Shown here in pieces: positions 12,226 through 13,394 of a stretch of 13,394 nucleotides of DNA. A program made the translations under genes and the position numbers. The notes beneath the pieces are model-generated. The model was not told the origin of the DNA, did no database searches, and saw only the letters and a program-made list of their open reading frames with translations. The stretch's first letter is position 1; every line of letters starts with the position of its first letter. The stretch comes from Pseudomonadota bacterium (GTDB taxonomy: Bacteria; Pseudomonadota; Alphaproteobacteria; UBA828; JAPUJA01), in assembly GCA_027296525.1 (NCBI GenBank), contig JAPUJA010000352.1:1-13394 (forward strand). Reading direction: 5' to 3'.

Positions 12226-13394
12226 TCAGGCTCTCCCGCCCTTGCCGAAGCCCTCGGGGAGCATCGCAGGTGCCTTCGCAAAGCCGGCCGGCGGCTCGAG
12301 CGCGCCGAACCGGGGGGTGTCTTCGGCGACCTCCGCGGGCGTCATCTTCTCGATCCGCACGCGAAGATCGTACCAGGCGGCCTGTCCCGTCACCGGATCG
12401 ACATTGGCATAGCGGTTCCCGCCTTCGCGTTCGGGCAAGAGCTCGTCGATCAGGTGGTTGAGCAGGAAGCCTTCGCGCGCCTCCGGCGAGTCCGGGTCGA
12501 GCGCCCAGGCGCCGGCCCGCTTGCCGATCGCGTTCCAGGTCCAGACCGTGCTCGAATTCACGCCCTCCATTCGGCGAATGCGCGCCTTTATTTTTCCGTG
12601 ACGACTCACGACCCACGCCCAGTCCTCATCCTCGAGTCCCACCCGCTCGGCGATGGCTCGCGGAAGGTAGAGCCGGTTGGTCCCGTGAATCTGACGGAGC
12701 CAAGCGTTCTGCGATCCCCAGGAGTGGTACATCGCCATCGGCCTTTGGGTGACGGCGTGAAGGGGGAAGCTCTCCGCGTTCTCCTCCTCGAAGGGCGCGT
12801 ACCAGAAGGGCAGGGGATCGAAAGCCGCCTCGATCCGCGCGCGCTGTTCCTCGGGCGGTTGGACATCGCCGTGGCCGCGCGCGGCGAGGCGGAACTTCTG
12901 CAGCTCCTCGCTGTAGAGCTGGAGCGTGATGGGCTCTGCGTCCTCGAGGAAGCCCATGCGCCGGGCGTAGTCGAGATAGTCCTTGTTGGCGAACTTGAAA
13001 TAGCGCGCCGAGGGCGCGATCTCGTCGCGCCAGTAGCAGCCGTTCTCGATGTAGCGCTCGAGCTGGTTTGGATTGGGCGTGCCTTGGCCGTTGTCTTTTC
13101 CGTCCGCGCCGCGCCAGCCTGCGAGCATGCCAATCCCGGGCTTTCGTTCGTGATTGACGAGATAATCGCTGTAGCCGCCGGGATATTTGGGCGCGCCGTC
13201 ATCCCCGGTCATTCCGGGGAGGCCGAGCCGCGCACCGAGCTCCAAAAGCACGTCCTGAAAGGGGCGCACGTCGCGATCGGGTTTCAGGACGGGTTGGCGG
13301 ATGGCATCGGCCACGCCGTCGGCGTCGGAGATCGGCCGGTCGAGGAGCGAGATGCAGTCCCAGCGTTCGAGATAGGTGGTATCGGGCAGCACCA
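12226..13394 (-). CDS. soeA: Molybdopterin oxidoreductase catalytic subunit, C-terminal part (probable SoeA)
   Basis: The gene enters from the right edge; 388 codons to the stop are visible, probably the last 40 percent of a protein of about 950-1000 residues. VLPDTTYLERWD at the edge and RPFQDVLLELGARLGL are typical of the DMSO-reductase superfamily. The C-terminal molybdopterin dinucleotide-binding domain is present (RPMAMYHSWGSQNAWLRQIH, then DEDWAWVVSRHGKIKARI and GVNSSTVWTWNAIGKRAGAW). The N-terminal Fe-S motif, Mo ligand and any Tat signal lie outside. SoeA oxidises sulfite to sulfate on the cytoplasmic side. The call rests on resemblance of the C-terminus and the SoeB-like partner; other CISM family oxidoreductases (for example polysulfide or thiosulfate reductases) remain possible. 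The GTG at 13392 is an internal Val, not a start. Confidence 0.82.
   Translation of the reverse strand, partial: VLPDTTYLERWDCISLLDRPISDADGVADAIRQPVLKPDRDVRPFQDVLLELGARLGLPGMTGDDGAPKYPGGYSDYLVNHERKPGIGMLAGWRGADGKDNGQGTPNPNQLERYIENGCYWRDEIAPSARYFKFANKDYLDYARRMGFLEDAEPITLQLYSEELQKFRLAARGHGDVQPPEEQRARIEAAFDPLPFWYAPFEEENAESFPLHAVTQRPMAMYHSWGSQNAWLRQIHGTNRLYLPRAIAERVGLEDEDWAWVVSRHGKIKARIRRMEGVNSSTVWTWNAIGKRAGAWALDPDSPEAREGFLLNHLIDELLPEREGGNRYANVDPVTGQAAWYDLRVRIEKMTPAEVAEDTPRFGALEPPAGFAKAPAMLPEGFGKGGRA

Noticed and set aside
1..13394. CRISPR arrays, tRNA or rRNA genes, insertion sequences, phage integrase
   Set aside because: I looked for regularly spaced repeats, cloverleaf-like ends and transposase or integrase motifs on both strands and saw none.

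Overview
The window is high-GC DNA with dense, mostly minus-strand genes. The protein families suggest an alphaproteobacterium, probably Hyphomicrobiales (Rhizobiales): a DUF4139-type periplasmic protein, a DUF5943/V4R-like protein, an EutQ-like cupin, PepN and a SoeABC-type molybdoenzyme. This placement is inferred from family resemblance alone. No tRNA, rRNA, CRISPR array or intact insertion sequence is visible.

Left part (1-1526): the start of an exported DUF4139-like protein runs off the left edge (TTG start at 285). Then come an 18-bp-arm inverted repeat and a 59-residue four-cysteine protein (483-662). A 336-base gap leads to the only well-supported plus-strand gene, a DUF5943 protein (999-1526).

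Middle left (1565-4835): a HAD-IB phosphatase lies in a visibly AT-richer patch (about 1560-2440). The patch also holds a 22-codon micro-ORF overlapping the HAD start and what looks like the C-terminal remnant of a PanB-like gene. Upstream on the same strand are an agmatinase/ureohydrolase, an alpha/beta hydrolase, and a degenerate response-regulator receiver fragment with a rho-independent terminator behind it.

Centre (4939-8911): cupin, MetF-like reductase and aminopeptidase N form a tight minus-strand operon (cupin and metF overlap by 14 bases; metF and pepN are 9 bases apart). A lone pentapeptide-repeat protein (9001-9579) lies just upstream.

Right part (9770-13394): an operon reading right to left contains a molybdopterin oxidoreductase (C-terminal part only), a four-cluster ferredoxin subunit, a DmsC-like membrane anchor and a SAM methyltransferase. 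The set best fits a SoeABC cytoplasmic sulfite dehydrogenase, which would pass electrons from sulfite to the quinone pool. Other DMSO-reductase-family complexes cannot be excluded because the active-site half of the large subunit is outside the window.

Most of the window is ordinary housekeeping and respiratory content. The unusual parts are the AT-rich patch with gene remnants, the receiver domain that has lost its phosphorylation residues and reads open into the hydrolase frame across a terminator, and the small four-cysteine protein.
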